Assembly: GCF_000428945.1 (NCBI RefSeq)
Contig: NZ_AUAX01000002.1
Location: 248,001-312,000, forward strand
Length of the DNA stretch: 64,000 nucleotides
From: Hamadaea tsunoensis DSM 44101
GTDB lineage: Bacteria > Actinomycetota > Actinomycetes > Mycobacteriales > Micromonosporaceae
Reading direction: 5' to 3'
Each line of letters starts with the position of its first letter. The stretch's first letter is position 1. Positions 8,291 to 17,099 of the stretch are shown here, in pieces. The notes beneath the pieces are model-generated. The model made no database searches, was not told where the DNA came from, and worked only from the letters and a program-made list of their open reading frames with translations. The translations under genes and the position numbers were made by a program.

Positions 8291-8935
8291 TCAGCCCTCA
8301 CCCACCTCGGCAGCCAGCTCTTTGCGCGCGGCGAGAAATGCCCGCATCGATTCCTTGAGCTTGTCCGCCTCGTCCAGATACTTACGAAGCCGGGCGGGAT
8401 CGGACTCGGCGATCGCTTTGTTGATCTCACCCAGCACGTCCTCGAGCCGCTGCGCGAAGGACACCGCGCTCTGTGCCAGCGCGTCGGCGCTGACCAGGGC
8501 AGGCTGGTTGGCCAGGCGCTCGCCGAAGGGGATCAGTCGCAACTGCGATCGCGTCGCGATGAGGACCGCGTTGACGTCGGACGAGTACTTGTAGACCAGC
8601 GACTGCATCATCAGCCCCAGCTGCGCGGCGGAAAGCGCCGCCTGCTGCAGTTCGTTGAGCAGCTCCTCGTTGCGGACGACGGCCTGGCGAGCCCGGTCGA
8701 TGGGCCGGATCTCCTTGGCGTAGAAGAAATAGCACGGGATGAGGACGAGCACGACACCCACGCCGAGCAGCACATAGGTAGCCGCTCCCTGGTCGACGAA
8801 CCCCGCGCCGGTCAGCATGCTGGCCCCGATGAGCAGGAACGCCAGGCCGAAACCGCCGACCCGGTACGCGGCCAGCAGCGGCGCGGCGAGCGCATCCGCG
8901 AGCGGACGGGTGCCGAGCGACTCGCTTGTGGACAC
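8291..8935 (-). CDS. two-helix membrane protein with C-terminal coiled coil, function unknown
   Basis: 214 aa, not recognised. Two adjacent hydrophobic helices (about 27-48 and 52-75) are followed by a cytoplasmic, Ala/Glu/Leu-rich alpha-helical tail of about 135 residues with heptad character. The tail ends in a charged segment around LRKYLDEADKLKE. GTG 8935 is chosen for its strong GGGGAGG site 6 bases upstream; an in-frame TTG at 8995 has none. Convergent with the DUF6193-like gene. The long helical tail suggests a scaffold or septum/membrane-organising role, but that is only a guess. Confidence 0.6.
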   Translation of the reverse strand: MSTSESLGTRPLADALAAPLLAAYRVGGFGLAFLLIGASMLTGAGFVDQGAATYVLLGVGVVLVLIPCYFFYAKEIRPIDRARQAVVRNEELLNELQQAALSAAQLGLMMQSLVYKYSSDVNAVLIATRSQLRLIPFGERLANQPALVSADALAQSAVSFAQRLEDVLGEINKAIAESDPARLRKYLDEADKLKESMRAFLAARKELAAEVGEG

Positions 8936-9137
8936 TCGTGGCCTCCCCAGGCTCAGCGGAACACCATTCTCCGCGAGCGACAGGGACCGGGGCAATCCCC
9001 GCAGGGCCGATCACCAGATCGTGTCTCCTCCTCGCGACCTCCAAAATCGCTGTCGTGAGCGCGTATCCGCTGGCTATCCCGGTGAACGTGATGAGGCCGA
9101 CCCGGCGCCGCTTGCGGGCCGCGGCGACAATGGCCGC

Positions 9138-9647
9138 GTGGTTCGCTGGCATCGCGTATACGCGCCGCTCGGGCGCCGGGTTCTCGGCTGGCTCGCCGTT
9201 GCCGCCGTCGTGGTCGGCGTACCCCTGGTGTTTCTGCGGCATCCGCCGGAACCGGTCCAGGCCGTCACCGCATGCGGCGCGGTGGTCCTGCTCCTTCTCG
9301 GCGTACGCATGCGGTTCGTCGGGGTGTTCGTCAATGACCAGGGTGTCAAGTTCAGCCTGACGATGAACGACGAGATCGTGCCCTGGGCGCAGATCGCGGC
9401 CTTCGAGCCCCGACGGGCGACGATCGCTCAGTGGCTTTTCGAGCCGGGACTGTCACTCTGGATCCTCGCCCCGGACGGATCGGTACGCGAAACCCCGCTG
9501 ATCCGGTCCTCGGTCTGGATGATCAAGCAGCGAATGGGGCGCCGCACGACACCAGCGCCCGGGTTCTACCTGGCTGAGCCCGCCTTCGATGAGGTTCTTC
9601 GACGCCTGCGGCAGGAACTCGCCGAGCGGTCGACGGCGGCCGACTGA
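9138..9647 (+). CDS. two-helix membrane protein with PH-like domain
   Basis: 169 aa. Two hydrophobic helices (about 10-50) are followed by a beta-rich segment (VNDQGVKFSL, IVPWAQIAAFEP, LSLWILAPDGS) of the type found in bacterial PH-like membrane proteins. GTG 9138 follows GACAAT (9126-9131) by 6 bases, suggesting a leaderless mRNA. The longer frame from 8817 runs antisense through the neighbouring gene and is rejected. Convergent with another PH-like membrane protein. Function unknown. Confidence 0.65.
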   Translation: MVRWHRVYAPLGRRVLGWLAVAAVVVGVPLVFLRHPPEPVQAVTACGAVVLLLLGVRMRFVGVFVNDQGVKFSLTMNDEIVPWAQIAAFEPRRATIAQWLFEPGLSLWILAPDGSVRETPLIRSSVWMIKQRMGRRTTPAPGFYLAEPAFDEVLRRLRQELAERSTAAD

Positions 9648-9658
9648 ACACGGACGGC

Positions 9659-10456
9659 CTACGAGATCCGGTGGGTGAGCAGCAGAACCCCATCCGTGGC
9701 GAAGGCTGCCGCCGCCAGTACCGTCAGCGCGATCGTCACGACCCGGCGGCGTACGACGACCTGATCGCCGCCGCCCGGGCCGGCCGGAATCGCCTTGAGG
9801 CCGGCCTGCAGGCGCCCGAGCGCGCGGGCCTCGGCCGGGCGGTAGTCCCATGAGCCCCGGATGAACAGCGTGTTCACCCCGGTCGGCATCCGGATCTCGG
9901 CGGCCTGCCCGGCGACGGTGATCCCGACGGCTCCGCTGTCGGTCCGGCGGATCTTCCCGACCGCGTTGCGCGGGATGACCGAGCGCGTGTACATCCGGTC
10001 GACCAGGATCTCGTCGGCCGTGACGACGGTCCGGCACGAGAAACCCGTCAGCCCGAAGAACATCGTGGCGGAGCCCATGGCCGCCAGCACGACCGCTGCG
10101 GTCGCGGGCGTGTCCGCGCTGCCGGCAACGGACACGGCCGTGCCCGCGGCGCACAGGGTAAACAAGATCAACGAGAAGGCGTCACGGCGCCGGACGACCA
10201 CCCGGTTCCGGCGGACCACGACCTCCGGCGACGAGGTGTCCGCGGCCCAGCGCTCGGAGCGCAGGGTGGTGAGCCGTCCGCTGACCGCCACGAAGAGCCC
10301 GACCACGGCGACGGTACCCGTGATGCCGGCTGCCGCACCGCCGCCGAGCAGGCCGATGACCACGGCGACCACGCCGAGGAGCACGGCGGCGCCGGAGGCG
10401 AGGAGAGCCCGGCGGCTGGTCCAGTTGAACTGGCCGCTCTCGTTGACGGATGACAT
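9659..10456 (-). CDS. four-helix membrane protein with PH-like domains
   Basis: 265 aa. Helix pairs at about 17-65 and 94-145 plus a single helix at the C-terminus (about 240-260) enclose soluble beta-rich parts (VVVRRNRVVVRRRD; VVTADEILVDRM...IPRNAVGKIRRTD) like the PH-like domains of actinobacterial integral membrane proteins. ATG 10456 follows CATGAT by 7 bases (leaderless arrangement); ATG 10495 has no ribosome site. Function unknown; tail-to-tail with the 9138 gene. Confidence 0.62.
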   Translation of the reverse strand: MSSVNESGQFNWTSRRALLASGAAVLLGVVAVVIGLLGGGAAAGITGTVAVVGLFVAVSGRLTTLRSERWAADTSSPEVVVRRNRVVVRRRDAFSLILFTLCAAGTAVSVAGSADTPATAAVVLAAMGSATMFFGLTGFSCRTVVTADEILVDRMYTRSVIPRNAVGKIRRTDSGAVGITVAGQAAEIRMPTGVNTLFIRGSWDYRPAEARALGRLQAGLKAIPAGPGGGDQVVVRRRVVTIALTVLAAAAFATDGVLLLTHRIS

Positions 10457-10543
10457 GGCGGCGATCATGCCAGCCGACGGCGGTCCTGGCGACATCCTCT
10501 CTCCGGCGTCGCGTACTCGCGGTGATGAAGCCGACAGACCTGG

Positions 10544-11713
10544 TCACGGCTGCGGCTGGGCCGGCGTTCCGGCCGAGACCACGCGGGCTCGAAGGGTGAC
10601 GGCGAGAGCTCCCGAGAGCGTGGCGACGGTGAGGCCGGCCCACAGGACGGCCGGGCTCACCGCCAGCAGACCCATGAGCGCGGCCGGGGCGAACGCCATA
10701 CCGAGCCCGGTGGACAGCTGGAAGCGCACCAGGCCGCGGCCCAGCTGCGCCGGCGGCGTGCCGGCGATCACGAGGGCGGTTCCGCTTCCGGTGTAGAGGA
10801 TCTCGCCCAGCGTATAGACGACGCCCACCATGGCGACGGCCACCGCTCCCACTGATTCGCCTGCCCAGAAGCCGAGATACGACAGGCCGAGCACGACCCC
10901 GGAGGCGGCGAAGACCTTGCCGCGGCCCCACTTCGACAGCCAGGCGACGACCGGTACCTGGAGCAGGATCACCAGTACCGTGTTGGCCACGAACAGCGCC
11001 GCCGGCCAGACGGCGCCGGCGTGCATCCGGGTCACGAGCAACGCCGGCAGCACCACTTCGAGCACGCTGAAGCACATGGCGAAAGGAAGGTTGGCCACGA
11101 GCAGGACGGCCATGCCGGGCGGCGTGCCGAGGCCATGCTCGCGCTTCGGCCGCACGGCGGTCACTCTCGTCGACAGCACGAGGCCGCCCGCGGCGAGGAA
11201 GGCCAGCGCGGTGGCGCTCATAAGGCCGTTCAGGACGTTCCCGCCGCCGGCCACGGCGATCATCGCGAGCAGCGCGCCCGCGCCGAGCCCGGCGTTGCGC
11301 ACCGACCGCGTCATGGCGAGCGCGGCATCGCGTTCGCGCCCCTGCCTAAGCGCCGCGACCACCGCGGCATGCGCTGCCGGGAAGGACTGGCCGCCGGATC
11401 CCAGGAGCACCGAGGCGATGACGAAGGCGATCAGGCCATGCCCAGCGAGCAGGACCACGACCCCGGCGACGCGAACGAACAGCGTCGTCGCGACCACCGC
11501 CGACCGCGCCCCGCGGTCGATCCACCGTCCCACGAGCGGGAGCGCGGCAAGTCCCGCCAGCAGGCCGGCCGAGAGCGCGGCGCCCGCCTCGCCCACCCCC
11601 AACCCGAGCACGGTCACGGCATAGAGAACCAGGAACGGCCGCAGCATCCCGCCGCCCACCGAATCGACCACCAGGGCCGCCACATATCTGCGCACGCCGT
11701 CGAATCTCCCCAC
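10544..11713 (-). CDS. MFS transporter, 12-helix type
   Basis: 389 aa, typical for 12-TM major facilitator drug or metabolite exporters. Twelve hydrophobic segments are visible; the loop after TM2 has GRWIDRGARSAVV, a degenerate form of the MFS motif A. GTG 11713 is the longest sensible start. Divergent from an ArsR-type regulator at 11796 with a perfect inverted repeat between them, so expression is probably controlled by that regulator. Substrate unknown. Confidence 0.88.
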   Translation of the reverse strand: MGRFDGVRRYVAALVVDSVGGGMLRPFLVLYAVTVLGLGVGEAGAALSAGLLAGLAALPLVGRWIDRGARSAVVATTLFVRVAGVVVLLAGHGLIAFVIASVLLGSGGQSFPAAHAAVVAALRQGRERDAALAMTRSVRNAGLGAGALLAMIAVAGGGNVLNGLMSATALAFLAAGGLVLSTRVTAVRPKREHGLGTPPGMAVLLVANLPFAMCFSVLEVVLPALLVTRMHAGAVWPAALFVANTVLVILLQVPVVAWLSKWGRGKVFAASGVVLGLSYLGFWAGESVGAVAVAMVGVVYTLGEILYTGSGTALVIAGTPPAQLGRGLVRFQLSTGLGMAFAPAALMGLLAVSPAVLWAGLTVATLSGALAVTLRARVVSAGTPAQPQP

Positions 11714-11735
11714 CTGTACGCGGGGACGCCCGCGA

Positions 11736-11754
11736 GTTGACGGGGATCGTCAAC
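11736..11754. promoter_or_regulatory. inverted-repeat operator of the MFS/ArsR divergon
   Basis: GTTGACG-N5-CGTCAAC, a perfect 7-bp inverted repeat placed between the two divergent genes. Position and symmetry fit a dimeric winged-helix (ArsR) binding site. The left arm also contains a -35-like TTGACG. Confidence 0.6.
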
Positions 11755-11795
11755 CCACGGGCGGGCGGACCGGGTGGCGGAGCACTATGGGGAAC

Positions 11796-12854
11796 GTGGC
11801 CCTCTCGATCGACATCACCGGCGTCGCGCAGGAACGCTTCCTGTTCGCGCCTTCGCCGCTGGCCGAGCTCACCTCGATGCTGCACGCCCTGTCGGAGCCC
11901 GGCCATCATCCAGCACTGCACGGCTGGATCACGGCCACCTCGGCCGCCCTCAAACCCGAGCTCAGCGAGCGCATGATCGAGGCCGACTTCCTCTGGAGGT
12001 CCGCCCGCGCCGACTTCTTCGTCCCCGGTCAGCCGCGGTCCACGCTGACGGAGGAGCTGGACGAGGTCGATCGGCTCGACGACGACGCGTACGTGTTCTC
12101 GGCGCTGATGACCACCAGTTGCGGCTCCGCACCGCTGCACCGCCGCTTCACTCGTGAGAAGGCGCTCGAGCTGGCGTCGGCCCGCGGCCCCCGGCAGGCC
12201 GAGTTCGCCGAACGGCTGCTGGCCGACCCGCCACGCGTGCGGGCCTGGGTCCGGCGCCTGCTCGAAGACTGCGAACAGGCGTTCTTCGCCGAATCATGGG
12301 CACGGGTGCAGAACCAGCTCGCCGCGGACTCCCGGCACAAAGCGGATCTGCTGGCGCGCCACGGTCTTCCGGCCATGCTCACCGCCGTGTCACCGTCGGT
12401 CTCGCTCCGGGACGACCGGATCGTGGTCGACAAGCTGCAGGACAACGCGACCACCGCGTACGGCAGCGGGGTCACTTTCATTCCCACCGCCTTCGGGCAC
12501 CCCCACCTTCTGGTGGTGCACGCTCCCGGCTGGCGGCCGGTGATCCAGTATCCGGTCGCCGAACCCGGCCTGCCGCACCCGATCTCGCTGCACCTGGTGC
12601 AGCAGCGCATCGACGCCCTTGCCCACCCGGTACGGCGCAGGCTCGCCCGCACCATCGCCCGCGGACCGCACACCACCGGCGAACTCGCCGACGCATGGCA
12701 GCTCACCGCGCCCGAGGTCTCCCGGCACCTGGCGGTCCTCAAACAGGCGGGCCTGGTGACGGTCAGCCGGCGCGGCCGATACGTGCACTACCAACTCGAC
12801 CTCACGGTCTGCGCCCGCCTCGGCGCCGACTTCGTCGAGGCGATCCTGCGGTAG
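11796..12854 (+). CDS. ArsR-family regulator with N-terminal DUF5937-like domain
   Basis: 352 aa. The long N-terminal part (1-245) is the domain found upstream of ArsR HTHs in actinobacteria. The C-terminal ~85 residues are a winged helix: ALAHPVRRRLARTIARGPHT, then LTAPEVSRHLAVLKQAGLV and the wing VSRRGRYVHYQLD. No metal-binding Cys cluster is present, so this is not a classic arsenic sensor. GTG 11796 lies 7 bases after CACTAT (11783-11788), with GGGGAA between; ATG 11787 is in frame but overlaps that element. Probably represses the divergent MFS exporter. Confidence 0.85.
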   Translation: MALSIDITGVAQERFLFAPSPLAELTSMLHALSEPGHHPALHGWITATSAALKPELSERMIEADFLWRSARADFFVPGQPRSTLTEELDEVDRLDDDAYVFSALMTTSCGSAPLHRRFTREKALELASARGPRQAEFAERLLADPPRVRAWVRRLLEDCEQAFFAESWARVQNQLAADSRHKADLLARHGLPAMLTAVSPSVSLRDDRIVVDKLQDNATTAYGSGVTFIPTAFGHPHLLVVHAPGWRPVIQYPVAEPGLPHPISLHLVQQRIDALAHPVRRRLARTIARGPHTTGELADAWQLTAPEVSRHLAVLKQAGLVTVSRRGRYVHYQLDLTVCARLGADFVEAILR

Positions 12855-12873
12855 CCGCTCGCCCTGCATGGTG

Positions 12874-13308
12874 TCAGGCGAAGTCCGGCTCGGTCAGGTC
12901 GACGGTCACCGAGTTGCCGAGGTTGTTGGTGAACGTTGCCAGCGATCCGCGTACCTCAGCCGCCTCGAACGGGTTGCCGTCCGTCAACACCATGATCCAC
13001 AGCAGCTCGCCCGCGCGACCGAGTCGGGCGAAGAACCCGAACGAGCCGTGCGAACCCTCGCCGCCACAGACCGATCCGGAGCCGTCCGGAATCCCGGCCA
13101 CGGTCCCCCGCATGACGTCGATGTCGTACAGATTCTCGGGGTCGCCCCCCATCAGCGCATCGAGGTCGAGCGGCGCACCGAAGTCGAGCCGCTCCAGCCT
13201 CGCTCCGCCCACGGCCACCACCGCACGCGCGAAACCGTCCGCCCGATAGAGGCCGCTCCAGCCCGGCGCGAGTTCTCGCCCCCACAGCTGAACGATCCTG
13301 CTGGCCAT
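12874..13308 (-). CDS. conserved hypothetical protein, immunity-protein-like size
   Basis: 144 aa, not recognised. Soluble, acidic, mixed alpha/beta, one domain; notable segments are IVQLWGRELAPGWSG, ENLYDIDVMRGT and LLWIMVLTDGNPFEA. ATG 13308 has GAGGG about 7 bases upstream, better than GTG 13314. It lies alone between the ArsR gene (convergent) and the MFS gene (divergent). Size and composition resemble small actinobacterial immunity or stress proteins, but no family can be named. Confidence 0.55.
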   Translation of the reverse strand: MASRIVQLWGRELAPGWSGLYRADGFARAVVAVGGARLERLDFGAPLDLDALMGGDPENLYDIDVMRGTVAGIPDGSGSVCGGEGSHGSFGFFARLGRAGELLWIMVLTDGNPFEAAEVRGSLATFTNNLGNSVTVDLTEPDFA

Positions 13309-13445
13309 GTCCACGCCCTCTCGTCCGGCTCAATGCGTACTTCACGAGATGTGTCGAGGGGCCGACCCGGCCTCCGATGAAGTAGACGACCTCGTCGGCG
13401 ACTTGTCGAGAACGGGGTGACGGCTTCGTCTCCTACCTGTGTCCG

Positions 13446-13462
13446 CCGAGACGAAATCTCGG
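13446..13462. promoter_or_regulatory. inverted repeat upstream of the MFS-reductase operon
   Basis: CCGAGA-N5-TCTCGG, a perfect 6-bp inverted repeat 25 bases before the MFS start codon and just before its AAGGA ribosome site. A repressor site or an mRNA hairpin shielding the leader is possible; no regulator gene adjoins. Confidence 0.35.
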
Positions 13463-13486
13463 ACATTCAGGGAAAGGACCAAGAAC

Positions 13487-15058
13487 ATGGCTGAGACGGG
13501 GACGGTTCCGCCGGCCGGGCGGCGGGAGTGGATCGGCCTGGCGGTGCTCACCTTGCCGACGATGGTGGCGATGCTGGATCTCAATGTCGTGATCCTGGCG
13601 TTGCCACACCTGGGCGCAGCCCTGCGGGCTGGCAGCAGCGAGCAGCTGTGGATCACGGATATCTACGGGTTCCTGATCGCCGGATTCCTGGTCACGATGG
13701 GGCGCTTGGGCGACCGGATAGGCCACCGCAGGCTGTTGTTGACCGGTGCCGGCGCGTTCGCCGCCCTGTCTGTGGCGGCGGCCTACACGACCAGCCCGGA
13801 GCAACTGATCGCGATGCGGGCGTTGTTGGGGATCGCCGGGGCGACCATCATGCCCATGACCTTGGCGTTGATCCGCAACATGTTCAAGGACGCCCGGCAG
13901 ATGGCCACGGCGGTGGGCCTCTGGTCGATGGCCATGATGGCAGGCATCTCGCTCGGCCCGGCTGTCGGCGGCCTGCTGCTGAACTCGTTCTGGTGGGGCT
14001 CGGTGTTCCTGATCTCGGTGCCGGTGATGGTGGTGCTGCTGGCGGTGGGTCCGGCCTTGCTGCCGGAGTCGCGTCATCCGACGTCCGGCCGGCTGGATCT
14101 CGTCAGCGTCGCGCTGTCGCTGGCCGCGGTCCTCCCGCTGATCTACGGGCTGAAGGAGCTGGCCAGGTCCGGTCTCGCGGTCACGTCGGTAGTGGCCTGT
14201 GCGGTCGGGGCGACCATGGGGACGGTGTTCGTACGGCGACAGCGCCGGCTGGCCGAGCCGCTGCTCGACCTGAGCCTGTTCGGTACGCGCGCGATCGGCG
14301 GCGGACTGGCGCTGTACCTGCTCGCCGGACTCGCCCTGAGCGGGTGCGGATTGCTCCTGTCCCAGCACCTGCAGCTCGTCGAAGGGCTTTCCCCGTTGAC
14401 AGCGGCACTGTGGATGCTGGCGCCGGCGGCGGTCATGGTCATCGGCATCCAGATCGTCATGCGGGTGGCCAAGCGGGTCCGACCGGGTTCGATCCTGACC
14501 GTCGGCATGCTCATCGCCGCCGCCGGCATGGTGGTGCTCACCCAGGTCGACGCCGTTGCCGGGCTGCCGACCCTCATGCTCGGCGTGGGCATCGTGTTCG
14601 CCGGGGTCAACGCTGTTCCGGCCCTCACCAACCAGCTGGTCATGCAGTCCGCCCCGCCGCACAAGGCCGGCTCGGTCGGGTCCTTGTCGACGACCGCCGG
14701 TGAACTCGGTTCGGCGCTGGGCATCGCCGGACTCGGCAGCCTCGCCACGCTCTTCTACCAGGGCCATGTGCAGGTGCCGGCCCAGGTCGCCGCCGACACC
14801 GCGACAGCCGCCAACGAGAGCATCGCCGGCGCGATCGCCGCGGCGCGACAGCTCCCGTCAGATGTCGGCAATGACCTGCTCACCGCGGCCCGCGCCACCT
14901 TCAGCACGGCATTTACCCAGGTGGCCGGCCTGTGCGCCGTCGTATTCCTCGCGCTGGCCGTACTGGCTTTCGTCACGCTCCGTGATGTCCCGCTCATCGG
15001 TACGCAACCAGGCCACGACGACATGACGCAACGGGAGCCCGAGAGCCTCGTTGCATAG
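13487..15058 (+). CDS. DHA2-type MFS multidrug exporter, 14 TM
   Basis: 523 aa with about 14 hydrophobic segments, the length and layout of EmrB/QacA-type proton-driven drug exporters. TM1 is LTLPTMVAMLDLNVVILALP; motif A appears as GRLGDRIGHRRLLL and motif C-like GISLGPAVGGLLL in TM5. ATG 13487 follows GGAAAGGACC with 7-base spacing; the upstream frame from 13439 has no ribosome site. Followed after 46 bases by a reductase gene in the same direction, then a strong hairpin: a two-gene operon. Confidence 0.92.
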   Translation: MAETGTVPPAGRREWIGLAVLTLPTMVAMLDLNVVILALPHLGAALRAGSSEQLWITDIYGFLIAGFLVTMGRLGDRIGHRRLLLTGAGAFAALSVAAAYTTSPEQLIAMRALLGIAGATIMPMTLALIRNMFKDARQMATAVGLWSMAMMAGISLGPAVGGLLLNSFWWGSVFLISVPVMVVLLAVGPALLPESRHPTSGRLDLVSVALSLAAVLPLIYGLKELARSGLAVTSVVACAVGATMGTVFVRRQRRLAEPLLDLSLFGTRAIGGGLALYLLAGLALSGCGLLLSQHLQLVEGLSPLTAALWMLAPAAVMVIGIQIVMRVAKRVRPGSILTVGMLIAAAGMVVLTQVDAVAGLPTLMLGVGIVFAGVNAVPALTNQLVMQSAPPHKAGSVGSLSTTAGELGSALGIAGLGSLATLFYQGHVQVPAQVAADTATAANESIAGAIAAARQLPSDVGNDLLTAARATFSTAFTQVAGLCAVVFLALAVLAFVTLRDVPLIGTQPGHDDMTQREPESLVA

Positions 15059-15104
15059 TCACGCCGGCCACGAAAGACGATCAAGAGAAGGACGGGGACA
15101 CAGC

Positions 15105-15764
15105 ATGCGAAAACTCGTCGTGGTGAACCTCATGTCACTGGACGGCTTCTACGAAGGGCCGGGAAACAACGTGATGGCGCTGCCCCTGGACGGCGCCTTC
15201 GACGAGTACAACCTCGAGCGCATGAAGGCGGCCGACACCGTGCTGCTCGGCGGCAACTCGTACGAGGGGTTTGCCGGTTTCTGGCCGTATGTGGAGAGCG
15301 ACTCTTCCGCGTCGGCCACCAACAGGGAGTTCTCACGGCTCTACAACGCCATCGACAAGGTGGTCATCTCCGACCACGCTTCGGTGCCCGGGAAGGACCA
15401 CCCCTGGGCCACGACCACCCGGATCATCAAGCGGGCGCAGGCTCACAAGGAGATCGCGACGCTGAAGGAAGAGGACGGCAAGGAGATCGTGATGTGGGGC
15501 AGCCGTACCCTCTGGAACGATCTACTGGGCAGCGGTCTGGTCGACGAGCTGCATCTCATGATCGGCGCAGTCGTCCTCGGCGGAGGCACTCCGATCATCG
15601 AGCACCAGTCGATGGGTTCCTACTGGGTCCACCAGCACTTGGGAAAGGCCGCCTCGGGCGAGACCGTCGCACTTCGGCGCCTGGCAACGTCCACATTCGA
15701 GGGTTCGGACAACGTGCTCGTACGCTACGAAGTTCTCCACAACGACGTGCTCACGACCAACTGA
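15105..15764 (+). CDS. dihydrofolate reductase-family (RibD C-terminal-like) protein
   Basis: 219 aa. VVVNLMSLDGFYEG at the start, ADTVLLGGNSYEGF and the C-terminal GAVVLGGGTPI are the standard landmarks of the RibD_C/DHFR-like oxidoreductases, which bind NADPH. Members are common in actinobacteria but few have known substrates; folate reduction is not implied. Ribosome site GAGAAGGACGGGG precedes ATG 15105. Second gene of the operon with the DHA2 exporter. Confidence 0.87.
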   Translation: MRKLVVVNLMSLDGFYEGPGNNVMALPLDGAFDEYNLERMKAADTVLLGGNSYEGFAGFWPYVESDSSASATNREFSRLYNAIDKVVISDHASVPGKDHPWATTTRIIKRAQAHKEIATLKEEDGKEIVMWGSRTLWNDLLGSGLVDELHLMIGAVVLGGGTPIIEHQSMGSYWVHQHLGKAASGETVALRRLATSTFEGSDNVLVRYEVLHNDVLTTN

Positions 15765-15775
15765 CCCGGCCCGGT

Positions 15776-15809
15776 TGGAGGCCGTCATCCCTGGCGATGA
15801 CGGCCTCCA
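15776..15809. terminator. strong bidirectional hairpin terminator
   Basis: A perfect 14-bp stem (15776-15789 with 15796-15809) and a 6-base loop, 11 bases after the reductase stop and before a convergent gene. No U-tract, as usual in high-GC actinomycetes. Confidence 0.8.
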
Positions 15810-15905
15810 GCTGTCCGTTGGCCACCGCGACGGAGATTGCCAGAACTGCCCAGACGCGCCAAGCGCGCCCTCCTCACACACCGAATATCAGAATTCGGCT
15901 CCGCA

Positions 15906-16997
15906 CTACGCAAAGACGATCGCCTGGGCGACGAGGTGTCGGGCGGCGATGGTGGAGTCGCCATCGAGTAGGTCGTCGACCTCGCCTGCTCTCCACTGCG
16001 CGATTTCCTCGATCGCCTGGCCGATCGCCTCTTCGTCACCGTCGAGTACGAGCTCCACAAGGCTGAGGTACGCGCCTTGCCGGCTGCCTTCCAGTGACCG
16101 GGCGAAGTCGCGTACCCGGGGGCGCAGCGACTGGGCTCGCTCGGGATAGAGGCAGGCCAGCCCGGCCAGGAGGTACCGCATGGCCGGGCACTCGTAGTCC
16201 CAGAGGTCGAACAGCCGGTGGGCGTACAGGCCAACGACAACGTGGGCCGCTTCGGCGTCTGGGTCTTCGATGTCATGGGCCACGCGGGAAGCATGCCTGG
16301 CTGCGCCCCACAGTAGATCCCGTAGCAGGTGGTGACGCTGATCGGGCGTCCCCTGACCGCAGGTGATCAGTTCGACGAAGAATGCCAGCGCCGGGGCGGT
16401 TGCGGAGTAGCAGTTGCCTTGGTGCAGGAGATCGTCGCCGACGAGTTCGCTGAGGGCGGCGCTCCATTGTGGATCATCGAACTGGGCGAGAATCTCCAGT
16501 AGGCGGGGAACGTCCGCCGCGGAACCATGCGCATGTTCGAGGTCGGCCCATCCGATCTCGTGCAGCCCCACCAGGGGCGGCTGGACCGCCAGGATCCCCG
16601 CGGCGTGCAGTCCGAGCGGCGTGTCCGCTGGCGCGGTCACGGTCGGCGGGGGCTCGACCACAGGACGCGCGCCCGGATTGAGGATCATCAGCGGGCTGTC
16701 CTCGACAAGCGTCCAGTCGTGCGAAATGGGGAACGTACTGCCCGTGAACCACGGGCAGGCGTACTGCTGGGCGATGGCGGTGGCGTGCCGAGTCACAGCC
16801 GCGAACCAGCGCCGCCCGCCATCGTCGTCTTCATAGGGCCCGTCATCGATGGCGTGGACGAGCCAGGCTGCGTCGAACGGGCGGGCGCCGACCTTCGCGA
16901 ATCCAAAGTCCGCCAAGGAGTGTGCCAGCGCATAGGCGATCTGCTCGTCAGGAGCACGGAAGAAGTGGTCGCCGGCGAACTCTTCACTGCTGGACAC
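15906..16997 (-). CDS. alpha-helical hypothetical protein
   Basis: 363 aa, not recognised. A mixed N-terminal half (residues 1-150, with FTGSTFPISHDWTLVEDSPL) is followed by a mostly helical second half of HEAT/ARM-like character (LLEILAQFDDPQWSAALSEL, FFVELITCG, AHVVVGLYAHRLF, YLLAGLACLYP, LVELVLDGDEEAI). Such pairs of repeats often serve protein binding. GTG 16997 is the favoured start because the longer frame to 17459 runs through the divergent gene at 17100; GTG 17015 is also possible. Base composition begins to fall here. Confidence 0.55.
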   Translation of the reverse strand: MSSSEEFAGDHFFRAPDEQIAYALAHSLADFGFAKVGARPFDAAWLVHAIDDGPYEDDDGGRRWFAAVTRHATAIAQQYACPWFTGSTFPISHDWTLVEDSPLMILNPGARPVVEPPPTVTAPADTPLGLHAAGILAVQPPLVGLHEIGWADLEHAHGSAADVPRLLEILAQFDDPQWSAALSELVGDDLLHQGNCYSATAPALAFFVELITCGQGTPDQRHHLLRDLLWGAARHASRVAHDIEDPDAEAAHVVVGLYAHRLFDLWDYECPAMRYLLAGLACLYPERAQSLRPRVRDFARSLEGSRQGAYLSLVELVLDGDEEAIGQAIEEIAQWRAGEVDDLLDGDSTIAARHLVAQAIVFA

Positions 16998-17099
16998 GAT
17001 CGGGGAGTTTGCCACAATCGAGCCGTTCGCAGAGGACTGGGTCAGAGCCCTGATCACGAGGGCGAACGGGCTGCTGGGCGCGTACAGTGGGTGGCTCCC

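Noticed and set aside
13433-14767. 444-codon minus-strand frame opposite the MFS gene
   Set aside because: His/Gln/Arg-rich antisense text; the MFS gene has a ribosome site, TM pattern and motifs.
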